A stretch of DNA of 64,000 nt from Krasilnikovozyma curviuscula (lineage: Eukaryota; Basidiomycota; Tremellomycetes; Cystofilobasidiales; Mrakiaceae): NCBI GenBank assembly GCA_014825775.1, contig MVAQ01000079.1, positions 22,334 to 86,333 of the forward strand, read 5' to 3'. A model generated the notes under the pieces. The model made no database searches and was not told where the DNA came from. It saw only the letters and a list, made by a program, of their open reading frames with translations. Position numbers and translations under genes: made by a program. Of the stretch, positions 15,049 to 26,436 are shown piece by piece; within the stretch, counting starts at the first letter, position 1, and each line of letters starts with the position of its first letter.

Positions 15049-15367
15049 TCTTCCAGCAACAATAGTGTTGGATAGAAGTCTTGACGGTGAGGTAAAACCT
15101 CGAAGCAGCGCATGGTCGCTTGACCAAGATGAAATCCGCCAATAAATTAGACATCGAATTTTTTTGCCTAACAATCTGGAACCTTCTTGAAACCTTCTTG
15201 AGTAGAAGAAATAATCTCTTATGAGTCTTCAGTAATACATAGGAGCTGCAGTGCCTGGGCAGCATTTACTTTAAGTAGCATAACATGCGCTTCTTAATTC
15301 CCAGCAATTCACTGGTCATGAACAAGTCGAAATAAACGTCATTGAAATAAAACATTTTGATTCAAAC
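15049..15367. other. Region between DRS2 stop and IWR1 start
   Basis: About 320 bp holding the DRS2 3' UTR and the IWR1 upstream region. A minus-strand frame with ATG near 15157 (MSNLLADFILVKRP) could be an extra first exon of IWR1, but I could not splice it convincingly to the rest. Confidence 0.4.
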
Positions 15368-18300
15368 CTAGTATCCTGAAGGCCGCGATTCCGTAGTGTC
15401 GTACGCCCGAATCAATTTCGTTTGATCTTGCGAGTTCGTCTCTGTCTGACTGAAAGCAAACCCTCTGCTCCTCCTCATCCGCTGTGTCGCCCTGACCTTT
15501 TTGATGGCTTTTTGGAACCTATCAGAGGTAGCAACATCAGCGTCTTTGAAAAAGCCGAATATGAAAGAGGTTTAAACGTACTGTTCTTCCCGAGGTCGGT
15601 AGTCGCTCAGATTGTACTTCTGAATTTCCTGCACAATGTGGTAAGATTGAGGTTTGTATGTCCTCACATAGCTAAAAAGAAACAAAGGGCGTGTCAGAAA
15701 CAAAATGGCCTCTTTACACGACTTGTTATTTGAAGCAGGAGAACAAAAGTGACTTACTACTTCCAAACGTAGTCTCTGAAAAGTGCAACGACAGGGAATA
15801 ATATTAAGCAGAAGTAAAATACACTGTCACCCCAGAGCTTTGGAACAATTCCAAAGTATTCCCTCGAGACGTGAGTTAGAGGGGCAATCAAGGCGTACAG
15901 GGGTAGGAACATCATCGTGAAAATGAATGAACCTGGGATGGCGGCAAGGGTGTACTTCGTCCAAACACTACATGACACAACACCATCAGCAACCATATCT
16001 GAAATGGAGAAGCAGCTGAGATGAGTGAGCTCACTCGGATACCAAAGCAGCCTTCCCTAACACAGTCAACAGGACGGCAAGGTAAAGGGTCGTCCCCCAG
16101 ACCCAGTGTCCAGTATCGTCTCCATCAGGGGTTACCAAACTCCTCCAGAAAACACACAAAGAGAGAATGAACAGTAGCTAAGAAGAGCGCAGTACGCATG
16201 TCAATTTTAGAATTCTAGCAATAGATCACCTCTCGGGCACATACCAGGCTGTGATATAGCGCGTTGATGACCCACTGCCAGAATGCTTTTGGAGAGAAGA
16301 AGTGATTCTTCTGTCCCAAATGGTAGAGTTGCGGGTAACGATCCAGCATACGTGCGCTGACGAACTGGTCAAAGACACCAATCACCAGTGGTGGGAGCAA
16401 TGTGAAAGCGACGTTGTAAAGCGAGAGCGTCCAGGATTCGTAGGCAATTTGGCCCGAGAAATTGTTGAGGAACGAGTACTAGAGAACAACGATTGTCAGC
16501 AAAGCGAGAAGGCGTTGTAGACATCAACAGAGAGACATACGTAGAACTGTGTCATGTAAAGTGCAATGTTCTTGTAGAAGGAATCTGTTGATAATAGACA
16601 TGTTAGACGAGAGATCGATATAAATTTAAAAAATGTCTTACACAGAATGAGCTTAGAAAGACGTTGATAACTCCATGCGCCGTGAACCAGTAACAGCTTC
16701 TTCAAGTACCTGAATTGAGAGATCGCAACATCAGCCGAACGAGCAGCTTGGAGACCCTATGAATCAAAAAGACAATGTTAGATGTCAGAATGTGGGAACC
16801 TGTACGACTCGCTCCAAAGGTCAGTCACAGACCTCGACTCCGGAAATTCCAACGCCAATGTGAGCGGACTGAATCATTGGCACATCATTGGCACCATCTC
16901 CAATGGCAAGCAAGATTGCACTTGTATTTTTCTTGACTAACTGAACGACTAGGGATTTCTGAAGAGGCGACACTCGACCTGAGGAAAGCGATCGATGGTA
17001 AGAGAAAGGCCGCGTCGTTTGATTAAAGTATCAGAAAATACTCACAGCACACCACAGCCTTGCACATAATTGCAAGCTCCAGGAACATTCCAGAAATTTC
17101 TTTGTCAAGAGCGAAAGACAAACTCTTTCCATCTGAGGGTTTCGAAGTAGATCAAAGAGGGATCAGCAGCAGTAGTAGTACCCAGAGCAAAGTTATTGAA
17201 AACAGACCGATGACTAGAGCAAGATCCTCCATATCTCCTGATGATCTTTGATTCTTGATAGCTTGAAGTCTTTTGCTAATGAACGAGTAAGTGTCCTGCG
17301 CTGTTTCCTGATTGACGATGACCTAAAACCCGAAGCGACGTGTGTCAGTCACAAGTCATGAAACAATATTTTCACTGATCTAGAAAACGAACAAGGTTCA
17401 TTGATTCAGTGATGAGCCTGCAAGAGAGCCCTATGTTGATCGCAGTTTCTTGTCGGTCACCAGTCAAGACCCAAACCTGAAGCCGGCCAGTATTATTTGA
17501 AAAGGTGTGTAAGAGCCAGAACCAATAATAAATTGAGAATGGAAATAGTACTGACCTTGATACCAGCCTGTTGAAGGGTATGAATCGTGTCTGGTACTCC
17601 TTCCTGCAGTTTATCCTCTATGGCAGTTGCACCTAACAAGGACAAGTTCTTCTCAATCAGCTCGGCAACGGCATCGAGAGCCTCACTTCTGCCGTTGATC
17701 TGAGCAGCCGCTTGGTCATACAGCGCAGACCACTGCTTATATTCGTCTAGTGGGATGTCACGATATGAGAGACAGAGTGTTCGGAGACCTTCGGTTGCGT
17801 AATCCTGCAAGAGCAAAGATGACATAAGTCAAGCAGATAATTGTAACCTGAAACATCAGGGCAAGTATCAAAGGTACTCACTTCCAAATGCACGAGTGTA
17901 CTCTCCACGAACGGATTATTTGGGCCCAATCTCTCTAAGATAACCGTATCAGCTCCTTTACAATAGAGCTTGATTTTTCCATCTGGACCCCTCACGATCG
18001 TTGACATTCTCTTTCGAGTAGAGTTGAACTCGCAAACATTGAGGATTTCGAATTCTTGCGGCGAGCCTTGAATATTGACGAAGACGGATTTGGGTTTTCG
18101 GACCTAGTTGGATTAGAATAGAAGGCGTCAATTAGCGGTTTGGCCGGCGTGAGCCTGAGGCAGAATGCAGAACTTACGTTGAATTGGTAACCTAAGAGCT
18201 CCGCACCGGACACTAGCGCAGCCTCATCCGGACTACTTGCCTGATAGATTATCTTTTCGTCCTTAACCTCCGGAATTACCGTGTGGCAGACACTCAACAG

Positions 18301-21110
18301 CTTCAAGAACTCTCTGACGACCTCACTCTCCTCCTCACTCTTCGAAGTCGAGAGCCGTCTGAGCTCATCAAACGACTGCTGCCCGCCTTGATAAGTCCCA
18401 TCAGGCAATAGCTCCCCACGCTTACCCTCTTCAACGATTTCGGAGTACGCGACACCAGCAATTGAGCACTGCTGGAACTCCATCTCGTTCCTCGTCAAGG
18501 TCCCCGTCTTGTCAGAGAAGATGTACTCAATCTGTCCCAGCTCTTCGACGAGGGATGAGGTTCGGCAGACGGCAGGGGTATCAGTTTTTTCGTAGTACAT
18601 GTCAAGATCAGCATTGATCAATTGAGCTTGTTGGTATTTGACGACTTCGACAGTGACGATAAGCCTACGAAAGGTACATGTCAGTGGAGAGTGATTCGAC
18701 AAGATGGGAATGAAGAATATGAAGGGTTTGTTAGACACGTACGATATTGGGATCAAGTTGTTGTAAAGAATGATGAAGGTAAGGATATCTAAGGAAGGAA
18801 ACAGAGGCAGATTGGCAGGTAAGCTAATAAGGCCACCGCGGAGCACGATGGTGTGACGGACCTTCGATGAAAAACTTGGCTTTATTTTCTGACGAATCAG
18901 TTGATCTTAGATACCACTGGGAGCTTGAAAAGACCCACTACCAAAATCCAAGCGGCATCAGCGCCAGTTTGCAACTGAAAAGAATGGAAATGTGAGGGGA
19001 CTGACAGCTCTGATGCTCGAACCGATGGTAGAAGCCAATGATAACGCTAGGAGAGCGAGAAAAAGGTAAAAGATCTGCCTGTTCATCTGTCGCTCGACGG
19101 CCGTCCTTTTAACAGGTGGAGTTCTACGCCGGCAACCCTCAAAAATCAGCAAAAGAACAGACAAGCTTCAAGCCACAATGAAAAAGAAAACGTCACTTAC
19201 GAAGCGTTCCTCATCAGCTTTGTCTCTTTACCCCCGGCAATGACGATAGCAAAGCACCACGCAGTATTCCTCAGCTGCGCTCCCCTTAGCAACATTTGAT
19301 CGGGTCCTAGCGGTAGCGTCTTCGTAAGCTCGCCCGAGGTCGCAGATGAGAGGTGCAGCGTGCCCGTGTAGGTATGGAGCGATGCGTTGGGCGCCTCAGA
19401 GGTGATATGCCCTCGGATGGAAGCTAAGTGGGACGGGGTGAGGATGTGGGATGTCGCAGGCAGGGATTGTTTAATTTTCAAGTTCGTTTCACTGTAAATG
19501 GGTGCGATTGTTTAGATTTACATGAACGATGGGGAAGAGAGTGAAAGAATAGAAGTAAAAAAAACTCACCCATCGAGATTGGCTGTCTCGACATATCCCA
19601 ATCCATCCGGCTCACTACTACTAATAAGCACACAGTCTGCGGGAATAAAGTCATCCTTCTCCAGTCGAATGATGTCGCCGACTAAGATCTTTTTCCAGGG
19701 CTTCTCGATCCAGTGGTCACCAAAGAGCACTTTGGCTAGACTTGCATTCAGAGACTTATCCGACGCGTGCCGTTTCTGAATGAACCAGATGCAAAGAAAG
19801 TGGAAACTTGATCAGGATCTAGCGATGAGAAGCAGGGTTCAAAAGCAGAAGAGGGTATCCTTACGAGATCTTCTTCCATCTCCTTATACGCACTCGCTAG
19901 CAGAACCAACGCCAAAGGAAGGATAGTAGTGTACCTGTTTGTCGGTGAAACACCTGGGATTTGTTGAATAAGGGCAGTAAATAAGAAGAAGACGTTTGCT
20001 GCTTTTGAGAATTGTTCTGTGGTTTGAAAGTGCGAAAGAAAGGTGCTACGTCAGCTTACGAGCCCAGCTGAACGAAGCGCATGCAAATCCAAGCTGTAGC
20101 AACAAACAATGGGAAAGAGAAGAGCTCACCTGTGAAGAATTTTGGGACGAACGTAACGACGTTGTACTTTGCGGTACTAACGCCGTTGCCTTCAAACTTG
20201 ACGACTTTATTGCCCTCCTCATCATTGATCCTGACCTCCCTCGGCGTCCCTTCCTTCTCCGCCTTTTTCTTCCCGTCTCTCGAGAACAACGATCCCCATT
20301 CAACCGCACCCAACGACGCACCAATCTCGTTCGTGCGAACCTTGATACCATCAATGAACCCCCCCGCACCACGTGCCCCTCGACCGAGAGATCCAAACGG
20401 GGACGACCCAGGGTATTGATGTCCATTACCCAGGCCGGCTTCAGAAAATTCGTATTCAGACTGGTAGTCGAACCCGGCTGGGGGTGCGGCGTCGGACGTC
20501 AGAGGTAAGTCGGCTTCGATGGATTTGTTGTTGCCGCCGCTGCCGTAGCGAGAGGACTTCTGAGCATTGTTGGTCAAGTAGGCATTGGATGAGAAGGAAG
20601 GTGCTATTGATGCTGTGTCGAAACCAGGCTCATCCTCGTCATCGCTGAAGTATGTTCGAGACGCGCGAAGGAAGAAGCAGCAACGGTGGAGGACGTCAGA
20701 CACCAGAAGCAAACACACAGTAAAGAGGTAGAAGTGGGGTTTCTTACAAGAAAGGGCTAAATTCAGGGAGTACAGGAAGGCATAGCTTTAGTATGTCGAC
20801 AGCGAAGGAAGGAGTGAAGCATGGTAGAGAACGATGTATGCTACTCACTCTAACTGACGGGCTGTTGGGGGCTTCGCACCTGCTGTCGAAGAAGAAGCTG
20901 CTGGGGCGAAATCAGCGAAAGGATCTGAAGAATCTTGAGGACCTCGAGACTAATATGGAGGGGTGTCAAGAGCAAGGAGGTGAGTTCCTTGAAAGCGCTC
21001 TGCAGATGGAAAGGCATTCAGTTGAGACGTACTTTGGACACGATGACGTCCTTGAAAGGGTCTTCATCCTCGTCTTCATCTCCTTGGATTATTCGGTTCG
21101 AGTAACTCAT
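15368..21110 (-). CDS. DRS2: P4-ATPase phospholipid flippase, Drs2 type
   Basis: Drs2 is the trans-Golgi flippase that moves phosphatidylserine/phosphatidylethanolamine to the cytosolic leaflet and supports vesicle budding with a Cdc50 partner. The protein (about 1,300 aa) starts [19 protein letters not shown]. Core motifs in order: [19 protein letters not shown], actuator-domain [13 protein letters not shown] (P4-specific DGET), NLIPIS, phosphorylation motif [71 protein letters not shown] and the C-terminal spans. It ends [19 protein letters not shown] and RPSGY, as Drs2 proteins do. The N-terminal tail carries three DPF motifs, one of them completed by a 9-nt microexon at 20748-20756. Many short introns. 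It is divergent from RER1. Confidence 0.96.
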
Positions 21111-21389
21111 CGCTGCTCGTCACTCGATTTGATCGTCGAGAGAAACTCGTGTCGTCGCTGCAGCTGGCACAGCTCTTTGGCCTTTTTTTTTTAACAATCA
21201 AACTGATTTGCTACTGCATTGAAACAATTAGTAGATAAATCAGTATGTCAGGTTACTGAATAGCTATAGTTAATAAATTTCTCAGGTTCAGCTTTCGAGA
21301 TGTTTGCGAAAATGGGCGTACCTTTTGCGTCTGCCTCTGTTGCTGGCAGCGAACCGTCAAACCGATTTAGAGGACGAAGACTGGACAGG
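21111..21389. promoter_or_regulatory. Divergent DRS2/RER1 upstream region
   Basis: Only 279 bp separate the chosen starts of two Golgi-membrane genes. If RER1 instead starts at its upstream in-frame ATG (21300), 189 bp remain. A poly-T run (21182-21192) and AT-rich sequence are present. No recognised factor site. Confidence 0.55.
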
Positions 21390-22877
21390 ATGGCTGCACC
21401 ACCACCCCCTCCGCCATCAGGCACCCCACCTGCTGTGTCTGTTCCCTCCCCTGCGACAGCACCAACCTCTCAGCAACCGTTACGACCAGCAGGCAACCCA
21501 CCGCCCGCCAGCCAGCCGCCAGCAGCCACATCTCATTCCCACTACAGCAACCAGTACAACAACCCTGCTGCCATGTACCCTATCCCCCCTAACCCTGCGT
21601 CAACCATCGATAACCCCGCAGAAGCCTTCATCAACAAGAGCTCAGAATACTCGAAGCAGTTCCAGGCGATCCTGGACAGGCTCACACCCCATACGGTTCA
21701 AAGATGGACTGGCACCGCCGTCCTCCTCTTCATCTTTGCATTGAGAGTTATCATAGGCCAAGGGGTGAGTGCGGACGCGAGCTGCTACTTTTCTGTATGA
21801 ATGAAAGCAAGAAGGACGAGAAAAGCTAAACATATCCCTTTTATGCATCCCGCGCGCGCTGGCTCTCTTTCTCTCTCTGTGCATTGCTCTTCCACACAGT
21901 GGTACATCGGTAAGCTGGCGACACGAACCATCTTTTCCTTTATCCAAAGCACCAGAACTCATTTGGTCTCTTGTTTATTCAGTTTGCTATGGTCTCAGCA
22001 TCTACCTCCTCAACATCTTCCTCGCGTCAGTCCCTTCCTTCAAAAACCTTCCACACACCCTCTTGGTCATCTCCCTTTTCGAACACCACACTTACTTATT
22101 TTCCATATAGCTTTCTCCAACCCCGATTCGACCCCGCCCTCGAAGCCGACCTAACAGAGCAGGACATCGAAGAAGGTGGGTCCACCTCACCGTCCAACGG
22201 CGAGTCTGGCAGTGGTGGGGGCGACGCGTTCAGCATCGCTGGCATCAAAAAGCTGTTTGGTACCAATGGAGGCGGCAACACCGGTGAGGACGGAGAGGAG
22301 GAATTCAGACCATTCATTAGAAGATTACCTGGTTCGCTTCTTTCCCCTCCTTCTTTCTCTCAAGCTCAGCATCGGCTGACTGAGCATATGATTCTTGAAA
22401 TTTTGCTTTTTTGTCTCTTTGTTTGGTACGAAATAGAGTTTAAATTCTGGCTCTCGGCGACGAGAGCGACTCTCTTCTCGCTCCTGCTCTCAATGACAAG
22501 AGCGAGCGATATACCCGTTTACTGGCCCATCCTCATGGTCTACTTCTTCACGTCTGTCCTCTTCGTTATCTTATGTGGCTAAGCCGTCTCTGTTGCTGAC
22601 AAGTGTTTGCATCTTGTTGGGTTCGGGACTCTATGTAGGTTGTTTGGGTTGACGATGCGCCGGCAATTAAGGTGTGTAACGTTTTTTCTTACCTGCCCCA
22701 GACTCCTGTTGACATCCGTCCACCTCTACTCCTTCAGGCACATGATCAAGTTCAAATACATCCCATTCGATAGTAAGTTCTCTCTTTACCTCTGTGTTTC
22801 CCCGTGACGTTGCTCATACCTCTCTTCTGCCTTTAGTCGGAAGAAAGACCACGTACGGTCGGAAATCAAACAAATAG
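21390..22877 (+). CDS. RER1: Golgi-to-ER retrieval receptor Rer1
   Basis: Rer1 returns escaped ER membrane proteins from the early Golgi. The chosen start gives MAAPPPPPPSGTPPA, a long Pro/Ser/Asn-rich N-terminus. Then come SSEYSKQFQAILDRLTPHTVQRW and TGTAVLLFIFALRVIIGQG, a 10-nt exon (21900-21909) encoding WYI, VCYGLSIYLLNIFLAFLQPRF, an acidic Gly/Ser loop, and the conserved PEFKFWLSATRATLFSLLL, DIPVYWPILMVYFFTLFGLT, MRRQLRHMIKFKYIPFDIG and final GRKSNK. The RQ..HMIKFKYIPFDIG block is diagnostic. An in-frame ATG at 21300 would add 30 residues (MFAKMGVPF...); I prefer 21390 but cannot exclude the longer form. The N-terminus and central loop are longer than in S. cerevisiae. Confidence 0.95.
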
Positions 22878-23362
22878 TCGACAACGTGTGTCTCTGAAGG
22901 AGTCGAGAGGAGTTGAGAAAGTAACAGCGGGCCAACCTCTTTGGCCTGTTTTTTTTTGTTTTCTATTAGGACGGTGGTAGCGCTTTTGGTTTGATTGATG
23001 GGGTTGGTTGACAAGCTCATTTTAGAATAAAGGGTTCTCATTTGATTTTCCTTTTTTGTCATTGCTATCTCCCCTTCATTGTGACAGTCACCCTCTTCGG
23101 CACATTTCCCTCCTCCGTTTTCCCTACTTCAACTTAAACTCCTTTTTCTATCCCTACTCCTTCCTCCCTTGTTTGGATACATAAAGACCAAAGAGGTCGT
23201 ATTCTGTTTAGCGGATTTGTCCTAGTTTCTTGCGCGAAGAGGTTGTGTTGCCAAACGAGCGCTAACGCATGCCCTGTTCTCGCCTTCAACCCAACCAGAA
23301 AATGAACAAGCTAATCCATGAAACCCTTCACAGGGTAAAGCAAGATTTCTACCATAAGACAT
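22878..23362. other. Convergent intergenic region, no gene seen
   Basis: About 485 bp between the stops of RER1 and bL34m. It includes poly-T and CT-rich stretches typical of 3' UTRs. No coding exon recognised. Confidence 0.5.
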
Positions 23363-23710
23363 CTAATGCGACAGGACCTTGACCCCCTTGTCCCTCTTCC
23401 TCTCAAGTATCTTCCTCCAGCTAGTTGTCTTCAGCAGCCTCAGGAACCCGTGCTTCCTCTTTCTCTGGTACGTGTTAGGCTGGTAGTTGCATCCGCGGGG
23501 TTTCGACTTCCACCTCACGGCCTGAGCGAGCGTGGGCGAGAGGAGCGGGAAAATTGGGCGAGAGGAGTTGAGGGAGAGAAACGGCGACGGCGAGGCGGTA
23601 ATTGAGGTGCTTGTCAGTGAGGATCGAGTGGGTAGCAGGTGCGTGATAGTGGATGTCGAGGGTGTAAAGAGAGACAGGCGATGAGCAGAGGGGAGCACTA
23701 TTCGAGGCAT
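23363..23710 (-). CDS. Mitochondrial large-subunit ribosomal protein bL34m
   Basis: A single-exon gene of about 115 residues. The N-terminal two thirds are Ser/Thr/Arg-rich with few acids (MPRIVLPSAHRLSLF...), as expected for a mitochondrial presequence and linker. The last 45 residues are the bL34 signature: RGCNYQPNTYQRKRKHGFL, then RLLKTTSWRKILERKRDKG and final VKVLSH. bL34 binds 23S-type rRNA in the large subunit. I start at the ATG at 23710, since the preceding in-frame codons lack an upstream ATG. It is one of the few intronless genes here. Identification is firm from the C-terminal motif. Confidence 0.93.
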   Translation of the reverse strand: MPRIVLPSAHRLSLFTPSTSTITHLLPTRSSLTSTSITASPSPFLSLNSSRPIFPLLSPTLAQAVRWKSKPRGCNYQPNTYQRKRKHGFLRLLKTTSWRKILERKRDKGVKVLSH

Positions 23711-24057
23711 CGTTTCGTTCCAAGAATTCAAGTACTGGCTCTGAGGAAGACGAAGGGGGAAGAAAAAGTCAAGGAGAGATTTTCTGGAGACGAAGAACGG
23801 TCCAGCTTACAGGATATCAAATTAAAGTTCTTTTCCTGATGTTTAAGAGGTAAGGTGAAGTTAGGAAGAAGCTGGTGGAGCGAACTTAGCCCGTGCGCTT
23901 TTTCGCTGGTCCTGCGAGTGGTAGAACTTCAGCCGTATTTATTTTCTTGCGATTTTTTCCTTTGCGAGAACTTCGCTGGATTTGAAATCCATATACAAGT
24001 CTAAGCTCTATCTGAAGAAGAAGTATCCTCTAACATGGTGTCTTCTTATTTCGCGAT
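23711..24057. other. Upstream region of bL34m, no gene seen
   Basis: About 350 bp holding the bL34m promoter and the 3' UTR of the oxidase gene. Nothing else recognisable. Confidence 0.5.
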
Positions 24058-25853
24058 CTAGGCTTTGAGGTCGTCAGCCGTCGCAAGTTCACTTTTGACG
24101 ATGTATCGGTCTGCCCAAGGAATCGGGCGGTGATCTGGTTCAAAAGAGCAACAAGAAAAACACAACGTGTGAGTTCAAATCTCAATTAAAACGAGATATA
24201 AACGACAACTGACCAGCACCAGCCATGGTAGATCGATTTGACCAACTCCACTTTTGGTTGAGCACCTCGGAGAGAGTCCCTTCAATTCTCTGAACGATGT
24301 ATTTTCCAATGACAGGGAAGAACTTGAAAGCGTGTCCCGAGCCTGTATCATCACCGACAAAGTGAGCCCTGGCGGTGGTCAGAGAAGCTGCACATTGTCA
24401 AGGCAACTCACCAGCAGTAGCGAAGAACACATTTTTATATGTCGAATGGTAATCAATCAAAAACTCTCCGTTCTCACTTTCGGTGTACCAACAAAGCCTA
24501 GTTCCAGAGAAGTCCTTCTTAGCGAGTTCTGGGTAGAACTTCGACAAGCTTTCACGCAGGCGCTTCACCATTGTTTTGGGGATGTAGCCGTCTTCAAATC
24601 CCGGAGTAAGAACTGTTTTGGGTTCGGATATCTGGTCAGCGTTGAGGGATTCGTGACCAGCGTGGTGAATCGCAATCTTGACCTTTATGACCCGAAGAAA
24701 GGATGTCAGAGATGATTGAAATACCAGAGACAATTGGTACAACTCACAATTCCTTCTGAAGTAGGTGGGAAGACGTAAGCGCCGCTAGAGAAGTTCAGGA
24801 CAACTGGCATTCTGGTTTAAAAAAATAATGAGTCAACTTCTGATAGCAACCTCAACAGACTGGTGGCGCACTACTGACTTTGAGTATTCTTCCGCTTCTG
24901 CTGGTGTGAGCTGGACCTTCGCAACGCTCTGTCCAGTAGCTTTGATCTTCTTGGTCAGCCCGATGGTCTCTGTAGAGAAGACAGAAGGAGTCCTGTCGAG
25001 ATGAAAGGTGGGCGGTCAGCAAACTCCAACCCATCGGAAACTCATTGATACTCACCAGGCTCCGGTCGCAATCACGTAGAGATCAGCTGTTAGGATCTCT
25101 CCATTGGCCAACAAAACTCCCTCGACCTTTCCGTCGACCTCCTTCAAACCTTTGACGACCACTCCAGCTTCAATCGTTCCTCCCAGTGCCTTGACGCGCT
25201 TCATGCCGACCTCTAACGCCCTTCGCGCCTCAGCCCATCCACCGACTTTATTCAAGTAACCTTCCATATCCTTGAATTCGCCAAGGATATGTGGGTAGTC
25301 CTTGTAGTGCTCAGCGATTGCCGCTGAGTCTTTCATGTAAATTGGCTCGAGGTTTAGCGCCAGCACCGACTGGTACGACTGGAGGGCGAACTCGTCTGCT
25401 GGAGCAGTCCCTGAGTCGTTCTGGTCAGCGAGGATGAGCGCGCCAGATCTGTGGTGTGAAACGGAAGTATAAGCGCCGGGTCGTGGACACTGCTTATATC
25501 CCGTGAGACGACAAGAGGAGAGAAGACACTCACTCGTGATATGTACCCTCCCACTTCTCAGTCCTCCACTCTTCAACAGCGTCGAGTGACATCTTGGCCA
25601 GCACTTTGCAGTCATAGTCTCCGGCCCTGATGATCTTATTCAAGTCGTAACTGGCGGCGTCTTCCGCTGGGACCACTGCAGCTCGGTCGATGATCTTGAC
25701 GCTTTTGTAGCCCTGCTCGAGAAGTTCGATGGCTGTAGAAACACCAAAGATACCTGATAGAAAGGCGGTTGAGTTCAGAGAACAGCCAAGACTAAAAGGT
25801 AGACGCGATTACTCACCGCATCCTACTATCAAAACGCTTTTTTCGTTGGTCAT
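24058..25853 (-). CDS. FAD-dependent amino-acid oxidase (fructosyl-amine / pipecolate / sarcosine oxidase group)
   Basis: A DAO-type flavoenzyme that should oxidise a secondary amine of an amino acid to an imine, releasing hydrogen peroxide. The N-terminus is a Rossmann FAD site, VLIVGCGIFGVSTAIELLEQG, followed by KIIRAGDYDC. Middle motifs include KVGGWAEARRALEVGMKRV and YVIATGAWTPSVF. RLCWYTESENGEFLIDYH has the Cys position used for covalent flavin attachment in monomeric sarcosine and fructosyl-amine oxidases. GSGHAFKFFPVIGKY is the C-terminal FAD-binding block. It ends ATADDLKA, without a classic peroxisomal SKL-type tail. The start at 25853 gives MTNEKSVLIVGCG. Substrate cannot be read from sequence. 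It sits upstream of bL34m and next to an M20 amidohydrolase and two permeases on the same strand. Confidence 0.87.
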
Positions 25854-26436
25854 TCTGCGGACAATGCTAGAGCTGAAACAAGGTGAAAACGAATAATCGA
25901 TGGACTGGACAACTGCCTCCTTTATATGTCGACTGAGTGAGCTGCAATGACTCGAGTGGAAGTTGGGAGAACACAGAGAAATTACGATTTTTTGACTCGG
26001 TACTCGGTCGCTTGTTTTCAGGCGCAGAGCGGCATATCTTATCTTGCATCGAACCTTTTAAACAACTTCCCAGTCACAAAATCTGCTGTCGAATGCTCAA
26101 GAAAGTAAGAAAGCAGGGCGATACAAATGCGAATTCCGGAATCATCGCGAAGCGGGACGCGATGATCTTTCTATAGCCGATCGATCTCATTTCCAGTATG
26201 TTTCTTTCAACGAAAGGGCCGAGAGAGCTTGTGGTTCTGTCCGTAGGGCCAATGCGAGCTCTGCACGCCACGATTAGCCCATCGAGCAATCTCGGTAAGA
26301 GTACACCTCTCTTGACTCGCGCCTTGCTATCGTCACAGTCCGAGATTTTAATGGAGTCTCAGTCAACGTATCAATTTTTAAATCCCAAAATAAAACGTAT
26401 CCTTTTTCCAGATATTCCAAGAGAAAAGCACACACT
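25854..26436. other. Oxidase upstream region, no gene seen
   Basis: About 580 bp between the oxidase start and the M20 amidohydrolase stop. No exon chain or RNA gene recognised; presumably the oxidase promoter. Confidence 0.5.
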
